From assembly GCF_027172205.1 (NCBI RefSeq), contig NC_070615.1, positions 43,632,501 to 43,696,500 on the forward strand: a stretch of DNA of 64,000 bases. Direction: 5' to 3'. The stretch's first letter is position 1, and the number at the start of each line of letters is the position of its first letter. Shown in pieces: positions 11,501-22,066 of this stretch. This DNA comes from Podarcis raffonei. Lineage: Eukaryota; Chordata; Lepidosauria; Squamata; Lacertidae. Position numbers and translations under genes: made by a program. The notes beneath the pieces were generated by a model that had not been told where the DNA came from, searched no databases, and was given only the letters and a program-made list of their open reading frames with translations.

Positions 11501-11694
11501 AGCTATATAGAGGTTGCAGGTGCATGTTGAATATGTGGTCCGTACAGGTGCCGACCTACTGTGCATACTGATTTTCAGTAATATAAATTACAAGCTGGTT
11601 TGCCCCATCCTTTTTATTTTTTTGTTGATGTTCATGACCTTGATTGTCTCAACCAGGGCTGCAATGTTAAATGGATTTATTACTATTATTATTA

Positions 11695-11911
11695 CAGTGG
11701 TACCTTGGGTTACAGACGCTTCAGGTTACAGACTCCACTAACCCAGAAATATTACCTCAGGTTAAGAACTTTGCTTCAGGATGAGAACAGAAATCGTGCA
11801 GCAGAGGCACCGGGAGGCCCCATTAGCTAAAGTGGTGCTTCAGGTTAAGAACAGTTTCAGGTTAAGAACGGACCTCCAGAACGAATGAAGTACTTAACCC
11901 GAGGTACCACT

Positions 11912-11912
<1 letters not shown>
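11695..11912 (+). mobile_element. Tigger/pogo-type MITE, family A
   Basis: Terminal inverted repeats CAGTGGTACCTYGGGTTA, with TA on both sides (TA target duplication of the Tc1/mariner-pogo group). No coding capacity. The body has internal short repeats (CTTCAGGTTAAGAAC). An ATT microsatellite follows immediately. Confidence 0.85.

Positions 11913-11964
<52 letters not shown>
11913..11964. repeat. (ATT)n microsatellite
   Basis: Adjoins the right end of a family A MITE. Confidence 0.97.
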
Positions 11965-12039
11965 TTAAAAAAACATTAATCAGAAACACATTTTTAATTG
12001 ATTCATTCAGACAGCAGATTTTAATATGTTAATGTCAGG

Positions 12040-12450
12040 AACCTAGGAAAATGCTTTATACTGAGTCAGACCATTAGTCCATCTAGCTCAGGGGTCAGCA
12101 AACTTTTTCAGCAGGGGTCCACTGTCCCTCAGACCTTGTGGGAGGCCGGACTATATTTTTTGGGGGAAATGAACAAATTCCTATACCCCACAAATAACCC
12201 AGAGATGCATTTTAAATAAAAGGACACATTCTACTCATGTAAAAACACGTTGATTCCTGGACCATCCGCGGGCCGGATTTAGAAGGTGATTGGGCCGGAT
12301 CAGGCCCCTGGGCCTTAGTTTGTCTACCCTTGATCTAGCTCATTGTCTTCACTGACTGGCAAAGGCTCTCCAAGATTTCCGGCAGGGTTGCCCCTCAGCC
12401 CTGGAGATGCCAGGGACTGAACCTGGGACCTTCTGCATGCAAAGCAGATT
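12040..12450 (-). mobile_element. tRNA-like SINE split by a hAT MITE
   Basis: Reverse-oriented SINE whose tail (CTTTATACTGAGTCAGACCA) and head (CCTTCTGCATGCAAAGCAGA) lie on either side of the hAT MITE at 12089-12332. Confidence 0.85.
12089..12332. mobile_element. hAT-type MITE with perfect target duplication
   Basis: Ends CAGGGGTCAGCAAAC / GTTTGTCTACCCTTG, flanked by an exact 8-bp duplication ATCTAGCT (12081-12088, 12333-12340). The body has GGCCGGA repeats. It interrupts the SINE at 12040-12450. Confidence 0.92.
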
Positions 12451-12477
12451 GTGATTATTATTTATTGAATTTGTGTA

Positions 12478-12703
12478 CAGTGGTACCTCGGGTTACATAC
12501 GCTTCAGGTTACACACTCCACTAAGCCAGAAATAGTGCTTCAGGTTAAGAACTTTGCTTCAGGATAAGAACAGAAATCGGGCTCCGGCGGCGCAGCAGCA
12601 GCAGGAGGCCCCATTAGCTAAAGTGGTGCTTCAGGTTAAGAACGGTTTCAGGTTAAGTACAGACCTCCGGAACGAATTAAGTACTTAACCCGAGGTACCA
12701 CTG
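12478..12703 (+). mobile_element. Tigger/pogo-type MITE, family A
   Basis: Same family as 11695-11912, with intact inverted ends and TA on both sides. Contains the GGCGGCGCAGCAGCAGCAGG segment in its centre. Confidence 0.87.
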
Positions 12704-13054
12704 TACTGCAAATCTCAGGGTGATTCACATAAAAAAATACAATGTAAAAGCACAAAATACATGATAAAAACAAGAACATACAAACAAACCAATAACACCC
12801 CACCAAACCAACCCAAAAACTGCAGGTGGCAAACATCATCTTGAAAGTGGTATCTCCCCCCACCCACCAAAAAACCCCCAACCCATTTCATACCCTGCAA
12901 GTGTCCCAGAAAAACTAGGACATCCCATTTTCTCTCGTGAGAGAATGGAGGTAAATTTGGAGTTTGATCTCACATCATTTCACGCTGCAATTTCCCCCTG
13001 AAAAAAGTGGGGTTTTTTGGGGGGGGACAAACAAACTCGCGCAGCTCTCAAAAA

Positions 13055-13200
13055 AGCACAGTTGTGTCTTCCCTCAAAGAATTTTGGGAGCTGTAGTTTG
13101 TTAGACTACTCCAATTTCCCTCCCAGAGTCTTCTAACAGCACCCGTAAGAAACTAAAACTCCCAAAATTCTTTTAGGGAAGACATGACTGTTTAGTATCA
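13055..13200. mobile_element. Fold-back MITE, ACTACAGTTCCCAG family
   Basis: Inverted halves TTTGGGAGCTGTAGTTTGTT and AACTAAAACTCCCAAAATTC; diverged. Confidence 0.6.
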
Positions 13201-13299
13201 TAGAATATGATGTGGCCTAAGATCATATAATTGTACCACTGGTGTCTTCTAAAGCAATGCCTATAACAACTCGTGTAAATTATGGTCCGCCAAAGAGGG

Positions 13300-13665
13300 T
13301 ATATAGGGATGGGGGAAAGAATTTTATTCAGGTTACATTTAAAGCCAAGTCTATCATATTCACACTTTCTGAAGGAATCTGAAATACAGTCATCATTAGA
13401 AATCTGCACTTCTTCGAATTTTGCGATGTGGTTCTCTAACCAAAGAGTATTTTTTTTAAATGCATATATTAGGGGAAACTGTTCATAAGAACATTTTCAT
13501 GCATAATTTTTTTAAAAATGCATTTTATTAGGGGAAATTGCCTGCAAAAATGTGTACATTAGTCAGAACTGCATACAAAAATGTGTTCATTATGATAAAT
13601 TTGCACTAAAATGCTAGTGAATTTTCATGAGGATTAAAAATATATATAGCGCAGATTGAATGTGG
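13300..13665 (+). repeat. AT-rich interspersed repeat (unclassified)
   Basis: Contains TTTTATTCAGGTTACATTTA, AATGCATTTTATTAGGGGAA and TGCAAAAATGTGTACATTAG units. Similar modules occur in reverse at 16610-17075 and 17285-17770. Confidence 0.45.
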
Positions 13666-13744
13666 AGAATTGAATTCCATATTGGAAAATGAGAAACAGA
13701 GAACCAAAATAAAGAGTTCCTTCTGTTCCTAGAGGGCAGGCATA

Positions 13745-14110
13745 CAAAAATCCTTTGCATTTACAGCCCACCTGCAAGCAAATGGTCCCAGGGTGGGTTA
13801 AAAATATAAATATAACAAATATGCATAACGTACTATACATTAAAATCATAAAATAAAAACCAGTAATCTTTCAGAAACATATTTGAAAAGACAATGCTAC
13901 TAGACCTCAAGGAATTAGGATTGCCCCAACAAAGACAGCAGCTGCTGTTTTACCGGGTCTTTCTACGGTTTTTAGAAGTTTTTATTGTTAAATATTGTTC
14001 TCCTTCTCCCCTTTTCACTGATGTTATGCTTTGTGCGTGTTTTCTAAGGTTTTTTAAGATGCTTAGAGCCTTTTTATGTAGCTATGCTTTAGCTTTCTAA
14101 CTTGCCCTGG
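13745..14110 (-). mobile_element. Degenerate LINE 3' fragment
   Basis: AT-rich sequence with a CCCACCTGCAAGCAAATGGT block followed by TTAAAATCATAAAATAAAAA, similar in layout to L2-like 3' ends. Class uncertain. Confidence 0.35.
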
Positions 14111-14141
14111 GACCTTGGTGTGAAGGGTGGAAAAACAAGTA

Positions 14142-14367
14142 CAGTGGTACCTCGGGTTACATACGCTTCAGGTTACACACTCTGCTAACCCAGAAATAGT
14201 ACCTCGGGTTAAGAACTTTGCTTCAGGATGAGAACAGAAATCATGCTCTGGTGGCGCAGTGGCAGGAGGAGGCCCCATTAGCTAAAGTGGTGCTTCAGGT
14301 TAAGAACAGTTTCAGGTTAAGAACGGACCTCTGGAACGAATTAAGTACTTAACCCGAGGTACCACTG
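14142..14367 (+). mobile_element. Tigger/pogo-type MITE, family A
   Basis: Full-length family A copy with intact ends (CAGTGGTACCTCGGGTTA) and flanking TA. Confidence 0.87.
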
Positions 14368-15071
14368 TAATAACGATGATAAATGCTGGGACGATATTAT
14401 CAAGCTTGTGTATGGGAATTTAAAAACAAACAAAAAAGACAAAAGCAGCTTGGCTAAGAAAGTTGCTCAGGGATACACAAAGCCATTGTCTGGATGCCTA
14501 AGGAAGCCTCTGAGTGCCACCTCTGATTTGATGTTTGTGAAATAGCTATCTCTTTAAGATGTGGCAGGAATTCCTCCTGGCAGAGACTGGGCCCCCTTTA
14601 TCACGGCCTCATGCAGACAAAGGAAGCTGTAAATTGTCCTCATCTCCCCTATGTCTGTTGCAAAGGGGAGGGAGGGAGGGAGCAGGATTACCACTGGAGA
14701 GGAAGAAAAGCTGCACATGCAGGAACAGCAGGACTCCCCTCCCCAACCCCCACAAATCGGTCAGGGGTGGGCAGAAATAAGAAAATCCCTACTGGGAGCT
14801 TCATGGATCAAAATTGCAAACCAATGCCACTTCTACCAGAAATTGCAGGTTGCAGAGGTTGCTTTTCTTTCCCCCTTTTTCCAACGCTCAGATGTAATAA
14901 GCGCTGCACAATTCTCCTGGATCATTAGCTAATTTAGTGAACGGATGCTGGAGCTGGGGGAGAGGGGAGGCAAAAGTGAAGGAGGCTCAAATGCAGAGGA
15001 TTCAAGAGAATGGAGCGCTCTGGAATCAGGAATGAGCAGCTAAGAGAGAATCAAGAGGTCTGGGATTCCGC

Positions 15072-15074
<3 letters not shown>

Positions 15075-15116
<42 letters not shown>
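15075..15116. repeat. (AT)n microsatellite
   Basis: About 21 AT units. Confidence 0.98.
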
Positions 15117-15118
<2 letters not shown>

Positions 15119-15221
15119 TTCAGATCGCAGAGAAACAACTGGTGCCTGGTTAGATCTCCATGCCTGGCTGCAGTAGTTTGGCCTGGATGAAGCCAACAAG
15201 ACAGGGGCACTATTAGGAGGT

Positions 15222-15811
15222 GGTTAATCATCATCATCATCATCATCATCTGACTGGGTTGCCCCGGATACCCTGTAGGCTCCCAGTAAAATATTAAAAG
15301 CACAATAAAACATCAAACATTAAAAACTTCCCTAAACAGGGCTGCCTTCAGATGTCTTCTAAAAGTCGAACAGTTGTTTATCTCCTTGACATCTGATGGG
15401 AGGGCATTCCACAGGGCAGGTGCCACTACTGAGAAGGCCCTCTGCCTGGTTCCCTGTAACCTCACTTCTTGCGGGGAGGGAACTGCCAGAAGACCCTCGG
15501 CGCTGGACCTAAGTGTCCGGGCTGACCGATGGGGGTGGAGACACTCCTTCAGGTATACTGGGCCGAGGCCGTTTAGGGCTTTAAAGGTCAGCACCAACAC
15601 TTTGAATTGTGCTAGGAAACGTACTGGGAGCCAGTTGTTCAGGACTGGTTGGTATATGGTCCTGGCGATTGTTCCCAGTCCCCAGACTGGCTGCTGCATT
15701 CTGGATTAGTGGTAGTTTCCGAGTCACCTTCAAAGGCAGCCGAGATAAGTGGCAATTTACTTTGTTTGGGAGGAAGCTGCCCTTGCTGTGAAGGGCATGT
15801 CGCCAATCCAT
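15222..15811 (-). mobile_element. L2-like LINE 3' fragment
   Basis: The minus-strand frames contain RLPLKVTRKLPLIQNAAA and then FKVLVLTFKALNGLGPVYLK and LFREVFNV, the same subfamily as the 27-29 kb element. A frame change separates the two pieces, so this copy is decayed. The 3' end runs into a TCA microsatellite at 15227-15250. Confidence 0.85.
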
Positions 15812-16273
15812 GGCCTACAAGCTACAAGCGGCCCTCGGCAGACTTCCATGTGGTCCAAAGACTGCTTCCCCGTCACTGGCCAGCTGATAGTTATTGGAAG
15901 CATCTTGCGGAAGACCATTGGTACCAATCAGCTGAGGAATAAGGGGAGCTGAACCTCCCCATGTGAAAGGTGTGTGCAAGATTGTGTGTATAAGCTGGTG
16001 AGAGGGTGAAGACCACCAGGGGAGGAGAAACCCAGCCCTCAAACCACTGTCACATTCAGACCTTAGGGCCAAAAAGGATGCTCTTTCAGAAAAGCTCATG
16101 TTCATCACTTGGATGACGCACTTGGATCCATCACTGTAACAAGAGACACAAGTGGCTTTAGTGGCACTCAGAGCCTTTTACAAACTTAGGGTCACCTGAG
16201 ATACCAACCTCATGGGGTACAGATTACTTGAAGGTCAGCAGTTCATGCTCTGCTAAGCATTCTGTCTGCATTA

Positions 16274-16513
16274 CAGTGGTACCTATAGATGCGAACGGGA
16301 TCCGTTCCGGAGCCCCGTTCGCACCCTGAAGCGAACGCAACCCATGTCTGCGCAGGTTGTGATTCGTCACTTCCATGCATGATGTCATTTTGAGCATCTG
16401 CGCATGCGCAAGTAGCAAAACCCAGAAGTAATGTGCTCCGTTACTTTCGGGTTGCCGTGGAGCGTAACCTGAAAATGCTCAACCTGAAGCACATTTAACC
16501 CGAGGTATGACTG
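16274..16513 (+). mobile_element. Tigger/pogo-type MITE, family B
   Basis: Ends CAGTGGTACCT / AGGTATGACTG with flanking TA, but a different body (GCGAACGGGATCCGTTCC, then TGAAGCGAACGCAACCC and CGCATGCGCA). The same body is seen at 25338-25583 and, interrupted, at 26990-29319. Confidence 0.85.
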
Positions 16514-16609
16514 TACTGCAATACTGTTGTACAAGGAGCTACCTTTGAAAATAGTCTAGAAATGTCCTCTTATACAGAATCTAGCAGGCATTCTGTATGA
16601 ATCAGAACC

Positions 16610-17075
16610 GGGCATTACGAACGTATTATGCCGGTCCCCTCTAGCTTTCACTCTCTTCTTTGTTTCCAGACGCATTTTAAAGTTAGGTTGCTTTCAACCA
16701 AGTTCTACGTAGAAAGGGAACCCAGCAGGGAAATTTGTCAGTTTTGGTTTCGCTCCATTTTTCATTTTTCCAATCCTAAATTAATTTCCATACCAATTTG
16801 TGATTATTTTTAAAAAAGAATAAGCCTCACGAAAATTCATCAGCCTTTTAGTTCTAATGTAACCAAATGCAGACATTTTTCTTTTGCAAAACACATTTCC
16901 TTACATAATGCATTTTTGTATGTTATTTTCAGTAATATGTGCATGTTCTACTCTACTATGTATATTTTTGTACACATTACTTGGGCTGGAGAACCGCACT
17001 ACAAAATTCAGAATTCCAAAGGGTGAATTAGTTAGATTCACCTTTAAAATATGAATTGAAACAAATTTCTCTCAA
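16610..17075 (-). repeat. AT-rich interspersed repeat (unclassified)
   Basis: Modules CACGAAAATTCATCAGCC and AATGCATTTTTGTATGTTAT, ending in GGGTGAATTAGTTAGATTCA. Followed by a family C MITE. Confidence 0.45.
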
Positions 17076-17077
17076 TA

Positions 17078-17281
17078 CAGTCATACCTTGGGAGTTGAAC
17101 AGAATCCGTTCCAGAAGTCCATTCTACTTCCAAAACGTTGAAAAACCAAATCATGGCTAAGCCCTATCAGACGTTCAGCTTCCAAAAATAGTTTGCAAAC
17201 CGAACAGTCACTTCCAGGTTTGCGACATTCAGGAGTCAAAACATTCAGGAACTAAGCTGTTCAAAAACCAAGGTACAACTG
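17078..17281 (+). mobile_element. Tigger/pogo-type MITE, family C
   Basis: Ends CAGTCATACCTTGG / CCAAGGTACAACTG with flanking TA. The body contains GTTGAACAGAATCCGTTCCA and CAGACGTTCAGCTTCCAAAA. It separates two copies of an AT-rich repeat. Confidence 0.82.
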
Positions 17282-17284
17282 TAC

Positions 17285-17491
17285 TTCTGTATCACTTTGC
17301 AATTCCCCTCCCCTCTTTCTAACAAAAGATCCTTATGAAAATTCACCAACCTTTCGGTAAGGTTTTCTTACGTACAAAGTTTTGTATGCAATTTTGCCAA
17401 ATATACACATTTTTGCAAAAAGAAAGTTTCCCAATATAATGCATTTCTGGATGTTAAGTTTCATCGATACAGGCATTTTCATGAACATTTT

Positions 17492-17534
<43 letters not shown>

Positions 17535-17770
17535 CGTACGTACGCATGTGTGTGTGGTAGAGAAAGTTTAAGTTATAATATCCAAAACCATAAATAAAAC
17601 GAAATGAAAAAATTGTTCATATTTATTGGCTGGAATACTGCACTGCAAAATTGGAAGAAACAGAGATTTTGAGGGTTGGGGTTTTGTGCCTGTATTGTTT
17701 TGCAAAGTGTGAATTAGGTAGGTTCGCCTTTAAATGCAAGCTAAATAAAATTTCGCCCCTATACCTAGAA
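17285..17770 (-). repeat. AT-rich interspersed repeat (unclassified)
   Basis: Same module order as 16610-17075 (ATGAAAATTCACCAACC, AATGCATTTCTGGATGTTAA, GTGAATTAGGTAGGTTCGCC), with a TG microsatellite inside. Confidence 0.45.
17495..17532. repeat. (TG)n microsatellite
   Basis: 19 TG units inside an AT-rich repeat copy. Confidence 0.98.
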
Positions 17771-18989
17771 AGGTGGTAGACTATGCACTGCCAGCACGGT
17801 GCATTCATGCAAATGCAATTCCCTACCAGCGCAGGGCAAGCAATAAAATAAACAAACCAACAAACCATTTAAACAGCAATCTGACAGGCAGAAATGTGGC
17901 AGGTAAAGCTTCTCCGACCAGCTTTTTCACCTCCTCACATTTGTCAACATCAGGCTACCATTGAACAGAGAGGAGCCAGTCAACAGACGTGGGCAGCCTC
18001 TTTTCCTTCCATCCCTCGGGAGAGCATCTCTTGTTCTCACGCTGAAGATCAAGAGAGGACATCAGGAAGGGAGAGCATGTCACATCTGCTGCCTGCCAAC
18101 CCTCGTTATGGAAATGAGGCAAATCACAGGCAATCAAATATGCAAAACCGAGCCTTCTCCATCTCCACGCCTTGCCCACCCTGGTGCTACTACTCCCAAA
18201 GAGACCAGGTTCCGCTTCTGGAAAACAGGAGGGCTAAAAATAGCCGGCAAGCGTCGAGAGAAGCAGGGCTTAAAGAGGGGACAGAGGAGGAGGCAGCAGT
18301 GCAGAAGGATAACGCGGACATTCGTCAGGGTTTATTAGAGCAGGCTGTAATTGGGCATATGGCTTTCTCCTGTCCCCCCCACCCACAACCCTCCAAGCTC
18401 GGCATTCAATTGAGCCTTCCCTGGCTGTATTTTGGTTCCCCTCCAACCAGCTCCCCAGATAACAACGAAGCCCATTTTCCACCTGGCTTGAGCACACAAA
18501 GCTGCCTTCTTGCCCAGGAGCGAGGGGAAACCCTAGGCCCCAGGGGAGGGGCAAATATGGCCCCTCTACTCTCTGCCTGGCCCTCAGGACTCTCCTCAAG
18601 CCACAATCCTTCACACAACCACACTCCACACCCTCCTTTAGCATTTTTACCTAGCTGGAATGTGTCCTTCAACTCTGATAATGCCTCTTGCTTACGAGGA
18701 GAGAGATAGAGTATGTGAAGAACGAAGACTACTGTACAGAATAAATTTGTATAAATTGCTCCACCCACTTTTGCCCCTGGCCCCGCCCACCCCTGGCATG
18801 TGCCCCCCTCCCCCACAAAGGTTCTGCAGAAGAGAATGTGGTGCTCAAGCTGAAAAACGGTTCCCCACCCTGGTTATAGGGACGGAGAACTTTTGACCTG
18901 TGAGCTAAATTTGACCTGGCCTAGATCCCAATTTGGTCTGCAAGTGTGGTTTCCCCAAATCACACCCACCTGATGCAGCCTTCCACAGC

Positions 18990-19130
18990 CCATTATAGAG
19001 AACCAGATTACTGGCTCTAGCTAACTATTGTCTATACAGACAAATAGCAATTCTCCAGGGTCTGAGAAAGGAAGCCTACCTGGAGATACTACCACAGGGA
19101 TTGATCCTGGGATCTTCTGTGAGCATAAAT
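18990..19130 (-). mobile_element. tRNA-like SINE fragment
   Basis: TATTGTCTATACAGACAAAT, CTCCAGGGTCTGAGAAAGGA and TGATCCTGGGATCTTCTGTG match the body and head of the same family in reverse. Confidence 0.55.
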
Positions 19131-19224
19131 CACACCAGAGTTGCAAGGGTGGGGGGAGCCACACTGCAACAAGTTGCTCGCCCCCTGCCCCCCAGACCCC
19201 AAATATTTCCGTCATTCATGAATA

Positions 19225-19439
19225 CAGTGGTATCTCGGGTTAAGAACTTAATTCGTTCTGGAGGTCCATTCTTAACCTGAAACTGTTCTTAACCTGAGGT
19301 ACCACTTTAGCTAATGGGGCTTCCCACTGCCACCGTGTGATTTCTGTTCTTATCCTGAAGCAAAGTTCTTAACCCGAGGTAGTATTTCTGGGTTAGTGGA
19401 GTCTGTAACCTGAAGCGTCTGTAACCCAAGGTACCACTG
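19225..19439 (-). mobile_element. Tigger/pogo-type MITE, family A (reverse)
   Basis: Family A copy in the opposite orientation, with intact ends and flanking TA. Confidence 0.87.
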
Positions 19440-19601
19440 TATTAAGATGTGGGTCAGAGCTCTCTACCTAAAGCGTTGACCCTTCTGTGCCTTTTCCCAC
19501 CAATTTTCCAAGTCAAAGCATGCATCCGACCGCCGAATTACGGTGTCTCCCCACCTACCCTGTCACCATGCCAGATCTCCAGATCTGGCCAAGGAAACCT
19601 C

Positions 19602-19737
19602 CAGGCTTCCTCAACCTCGGCCCTCCAGATGTTTTTGGCCTACAACTCCCATGATCGCTAGTTAGCAGGACCAGTGGTCAGGGATGATGGGAACTGTAGC
19701 CTCAAAACATCTGGAGGGCCGAGGTTGAGGAAGCCTG
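19602..19737. mobile_element. hAT-type fold-back MITE
   Basis: Ends CAGGCTTCCTCAACCTCGG / CCGAGGTTGAGGAAGCCTG, a perfect 19-bp inverted pair. The 8-bp flanks do not match. Confidence 0.8.
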
Positions 19738-20544
19738 CTCTAGTGCTTTTCTGAATAATTTCAAACCCAGAATTAAGTTTGCCAGGAGAAGCAACTAACA
19801 CACACAAAAGTACTCAGGGTGGCCGCAAGTCTTGTTTTACAGAGGATGGTCCTCTGTTTGAAGGTACAGTTGAGTCGCAGCCGACGTAAATTTTTCATGC
19901 ACAATTTCAACCACACATGCTCATCTGAAGCTTCATTCCAGCCTTTTTCTTTGGCCTGCATCTCTCTCTCTCTCTCTCTGCTCCTCCCTTCTACCTTCAT
20001 CTGTCTCTGCTTACGTCCCTCTTCCTGCTCTCTGCCAGGAGGGGAGGCAGCAGAGACATTGGGGAGGCCTCCCCACAAGGCTTCGTCCCCTTGCCAGCCA
20101 GCCATGGAAAAGGTAATTTTGGCTATGCGCGATTTTCATGTGTGGATACCACCCTTGGAACCAAATCCCTGTGTATCCTGCAATACAACTGTATCTTTAA
20201 CATCAGTGGTAGTTTAGTCCAAGTACAAACTAAAGAACCCCCCCAGAAGGCTCCTGGGGGTTGCCCACCCAAACCTGCATGCTCACCTGATAGCACAGTC
20301 TTCCCCTAAAGCTTTCTCTAAATTATGGCAATTTATTTCCAGATTTGCATCTCTTACGGGGATGGCAAGCCTGTAGCCCTCCAGATGCTGTTGAACTACA
20401 GTTTCCACCATCCCTGACCACTGGCTATGCTAACTGAGGCTGATGGGAGTTGGAGTCTAGCAATATCTGGATGGCTGCAGGTTCCTTGCCACAAGCTCTG
20501 GATTGTACCTAATGCTAGTCCTACTTGGAGTTAGACCTATCAAA

Positions 20545-20891
20545 ATTAATCAGTGAGCCCAGTATACCTGAAGGAACGTCTCCACCCGCATGGTTCAGCC
20601 CGTAAGCTGAGGTCCAGCTCCGAGGGCCTTCTGGTGGTTCCCTCCCTGCGAGAAGTGAGGTTACAGGGAACCAGGCAGAGGGCCTTCTTGTTAGTGGCGC
20701 CCGCCCTGTGGAACATCCTCCCATCAGATGTCAAAGAGATAAGCAACTATCTGACTTTTAGAAGACATCTGAAGGCAACCCTGTTTAGGGAATGTTTTTG
20801 ATGTGTGATGTTTTATAGTGTTTTTAATATTCTGTTGGGAGCCGCCCAGAGTGGCTGGGCAAACCCAGCCAGATGGGCGGGGTATAAATAA

Positions 20892-20945
<54 letters not shown>
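20545..20945 (+). mobile_element. L2-like LINE 3' fragment
   Basis: An 82-codon frame reading SPVYLKERLHPHGSARKLRS through TFRRHLKATLFRECF, then the tail GCCGCCCAGAGTGGCTGGGC and an ATT microsatellite (20893-20942). Same subfamily as the 27-29 kb element. Confidence 0.85.
20893..20942. repeat. (ATT)n microsatellite
   Basis: The 3' terminal repeat of an L2-like LINE fragment. Confidence 0.97.
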
Positions 20946-21067
20946 AGGTTCACTTGTTTCTATGGGTCTTCTCTAAGTGTAACTTATTGTGGGATGCAAG
21001 TTTTATGCAAATATGTGTACTCTTTTGGGAAGGAGCTGCAAGTAGAAGCACCATATGCAACCCGTAC

Positions 21068-21186
21068 CTTTGCCAGATGTTTGGCTATTCCTCTTCCTCT
21101 GTAGGCATCTGGTACTTCTGTGTGTTGCAGGTCCACTATCCTTTTCCCCACGTACTCGTACAACAGGACCGCTTTGTCATGACAAC
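21068..21186 (-). CDS. NATD1: NATD1 coding exon 2
   Basis: The acceptor CTCCTGCAG|GT (exon starts at 21186) completes the split Gly codon, and the exon reads [20 protein letters not shown] then [19 protein letters not shown], nearly identical to human NATD1. It ends AAAG|GTACGG, phase 0, at 21068. The segment contains the acetyl-CoA pyrophosphate-binding loop of GNAT proteins, seen as RGRGIA at residues 62-67 of the assembled protein. The exon is 119 nt; with exon 1 it makes exactly 72 codons. Intron 1 is about 13.5 kb and intron 2 about 10.1 kb. Confidence 0.97.
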
Positions 21187-21254
21187 CTGCAGGAGAAAAG
21201 ATGGCATCCACACACTTAAAAGAAATATGGAACAAAACCAAGAACCAAAATCTG

Positions 21255-21520
21255 CTGGACTTTTTGTTGTTGCTGCTGTTATTTTAAATTTATACCCTGC
21301 CCTTCCTCCCAAAGGAGCCCAGGGTGGTAAAGAACAATGGATAAAACAACAGTAGAAATAGATTTTAAAGAACTTTACAACAATTCCAACACAGGTGCAG
21401 GCTGGGAAAGATCTCAACTTCAACGCCTTGTTGCAAGAAGAAGGTCTTTGGTAGGCCCCAAAAGGACAACAGAGGTAGTGCCTGTCTAATATTCCAAAAG
21501 GGCAAGTGCCACCACAATAC
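21255..21520 (-). mobile_element. L2-like LINE 3' end, further subfamily
   Basis: Shows the general layout of L2-like 3' ends in reverse complement: a TTTATACCCTGCCCTTCCTC block with GAGCCCAGGGTGG, then diverged coding-like sequence. No open frame remains. Confidence 0.5.
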
Positions 21521-21529
21521 AATACGAAA

Positions 21530-21990
21530 CAATAATCTTAATTGTCATTGTCCCATACAGAACAACGAAATTGAAAATCTACATCAGACATTCAGAAACC
21601 AACAAGCCTGCTATCCCAGCTATCCCAGCCTGGTTAGCCCCCTAAAAACTCTGATACCCCATAATTAAATACAGTATACTCCCATAGAGACTACCTTACA
21701 CTGCGTTTAAAACCAAAATTGCATTTGGGTAGAAACTGTTTCTCAGGCGGCTGGTCCTAGTCTTTATAACCCTGTACCTTCTTCCAGAAGGCAGATGCTG
21801 AAAGAGATCATTTCCGGGGTGTGCACTATCCTGCGCTATCTCTGCAGTTTTCTTACGGCACCTGGAAGCACACATTTGATCCAAGGTAGGGGGAGTGCAT
21901 CCAATTATTCTATCCGCAGTCTTTACAACCCTGGACAACATTGTTTTTCCCCTGGCCGTGCAGCTCCCAAACCACACACACAGACCATAA
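21530..21990 (-). mobile_element. Non-LTR LINE C-terminal fragment (Rex1/L2-like)
   Basis: The minus-strand frame (21977-21696) reads KTADRIIGCTPPTLDQMC, then HPGNDLFQHLPSGRRYRVIK and LRNSFYPNAI, a C-terminal signature common in vertebrate non-LTR retrotransposons. The 3' end ATTTCGTTGTTCTGTATGGG followed by an ATTGTA-type repeat supports a LINE end. I am unsure of the clade. Confidence 0.6.
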
Positions 21991-22066
21991 GTTAATACAC
22001 TCTCAACTGAACACTAAAGGCTCTATTCCTACATTGTACGGGATGGACCTCCACAGGATGCCTATA

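Larger units (their letters stand above)
10933..21067 (-). other. NATD1: NATD1 intron 2
   Basis: Bounded by the GTACGG donor (21067) and the TTTTCAG acceptor (10933). It holds five Tigger/pogo-type MITEs, an L2-like fragment at each end, several hAT MITEs, a SINE split by a hAT MITE, and AT-rich repeat copies. The stretches 14370-15060 and 17770-19200 are largely free of recognisable repeats. Confidence 0.9.

Noticed and set aside
11685-11920. hAT assignment of the family A MITEs from an apparent 8-bp duplication TATTATTA
   Set aside because: That duplication lies in an ATT repeat. All other copies share only TA on each side, which fits the Tc1/mariner-pogo group.
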